64,000 nt of DNA from Stomatohabitans albus. GTDB lineage: Bacteria; Actinomycetota; Nitriliruptoria; Euzebyales; Euzebyaceae. The position numbers and the translations under genes were made by a program. The DNA lies in NCBI RefSeq assembly GCF_036336025.1, contig NZ_JAYKKE010000002.1, forward strand, positions 489,364 through 553,363, given 5' to 3'. This document shows, piece after piece, positions 63,482 to 64,000 of the stretch; position 1 is the stretch's first letter, and each line of letters begins with the position of its first letter. The notes under the pieces were generated by a model. It did no database searches. It had not been told where the DNA came from and saw only the letters and a program-made list of their open reading frames with translations.

Positions 63482-64000
63482 TCAACCTTTAACTACTGGC
63501 CGAGAGGGAACGCGCACATCAATCGTGCTTGAACTCTGCCCAGACTTTGCAATGTCTTGTATTACCGCTTCAATCACAGATGTCTTATAGGGAATATCTT
63601 CCGCATCCCCAACAACAACCTGTACCGATTTCAACGCACCCATCCCCTCCGGCTTCATATCGATCACAAGACCTTGAGCCTCATCGATTGACCATTGGGT
63701 TACATAATCTGTGATAGAGGGTGGGAATACTTCAACGGCTTTAGCTGCGGCAATGAGACCGGGTGTGCCAACGGCATCGGTTTCAGAAATCGGCCGCTGT
63801 GTTTGTACCCGGACAAGGTGACTCATCGTTGCATCGGCAGGCCCAATAAGAAAGCCCTTATTGTCCATGGCCCATTCTCCGGTGGGGGCATTGACCACAA
63901 CCGCGGGTTCACGAACCGCTAATTGAATATTGATCGTCTGCGGCCAGTGCTTCGTTGTAGTGCTTGCTTCTACCCATCGTTGCCGTAAGACAAGGTTGTT
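63482..64000 (-). CDS. ftsQ: Cell division protein FtsQ (5' end outside window)
   Basis: FtsQ is the POTRA-bearing divisome linker. The frame is open from the right edge of the window, so the N-terminal cytoplasmic and membrane part lies outside; the ATG at 63898 is internal. Visible are the POTRA end (HWPQTINIQLAVREPAVVV), then WAMDNKGFLIGPA and the beta-domain (VEVFPPSITDYVTQWSIDEA), ending RVPSRPVVKG. The order ftsQ-ftsZ and the WP-T-I-I-V-REP pattern support the call. Length cannot be judged. Confidence 0.88.
   Translation of the reverse strand, partial: NNLVLRQRWVEASTTTKHWPQTINIQLAVREPAVVVNAPTGEWAMDNKGFLIGPADATMSHLVRVQTQRPISETDAVGTPGLIAAAKAVEVFPPSITDYVTQWSIDEAQGLVIDMKPEGMGALKSVQVVVGDAEDIPYKTSVIEAVIQDIAKSGQSSSTIDVRVPSRPVVKG

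Overview
The window is a stretch of chromosome from an actinobacterium (Actinomycetota). The evidence is the gene order ftsQ-ftsZ-yggS-sepF-yggT-divIVA, the run lpd-sucB-lipB-lipA, the glnA/glnE/glnA2 cluster, an ANTAR response regulator, a nickel superoxide dismutase with its SodX protease, and S1 and subtilisin proteases carrying cell-wall-binding (CWB2) repeats. Base composition is moderate for the phylum, and a chemotaxis system is present. That suggests a deep-branching or non-classical lineage; I cannot name a genus from sequence alone. There is no prophage, insertion sequence or CRISPR array. Most genes are housekeeping.

Layout. 1-8.3 kb: a chemotaxis operon with cheA (cut by the window edge), cheW, two soluble GAF-domain chemoreceptors that share an almost identical 944-bp signalling cassette, and a GAF-only protein. 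8.4-14.8 kb, minus strand: coaE, rpsA, metZ, a rhodanese-like gene lacking the catalytic cysteine, and polA. 14.9-20.4 kb: an exported trypsin-like protease with CWB2 repeats, yqgE, about 700 bp without a recognisable gene, an exported permuted NlpC/P60-like protein and an AT-rich membrane-anchored protein of unknown function. 20.4-25.6 kb: a MaoC-type hydratase, sodN/sodX (divergent), hemB, a DsbB/thioredoxin pair and lgt. 25.7-28.7 kb, minus strand: an ANTAR regulator directly ahead of a polar amino-acid ABC transporter. About 29.4 kb: a tRNA with a CAA (Leu) anticodon but a short variable loop.

29.6-40 kb: an FAD oxidoreductase, erpA, asparaginase, then lipoamide metabolism (lpd, sucB, lipB, lipA), an MscS channel and glnA. 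40-49.7 kb: a DUF5129/TPM-like protein, glnE and glnA2, a subtilisin with CWB2 repeats, and a signal-less BtuF-like protein paired with a PduO-type cobalamin adenosyltransferase. 49.8-52.7 kb: an unusual tail-anchored protein that looks like a degenerate sigma factor joined to an anti-sigma-like segment, then cobQ. 52.8-58.9 kb: rluD, lspA, ileS (eukaryote-like type), an HExxH membrane protein and three tiny single-span membrane proteins. 59-64 kb, minus strand: division genes running from ftsQ (cut by the window end) to divIVA and a small membrane protein.

Functional links. LipA, LipB and ErpA supply lipoate and Fe-S clusters; lipoate is needed by the SucB lipoyl domains and Lpd reoxidises them. 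GlnE adenylylates GlnA, whose target tyrosine is present, while GlnA2 lacks that segment. PduO, CobQ and the BtuF-like protein point to cobalamin handling. SodX cleaves the SodN leader to expose the nickel hook. Lgt and LspA mature lipoproteins such as the ABC binding protein. The strongest candidates for something undescribed are the tail-anchored sigma/anti-sigma-like protein, the tiny-membrane-protein operon, the short-arm leucine-anticodon tRNA, the signal-less BtuF-like protein and the copied chemoreceptor cassette.
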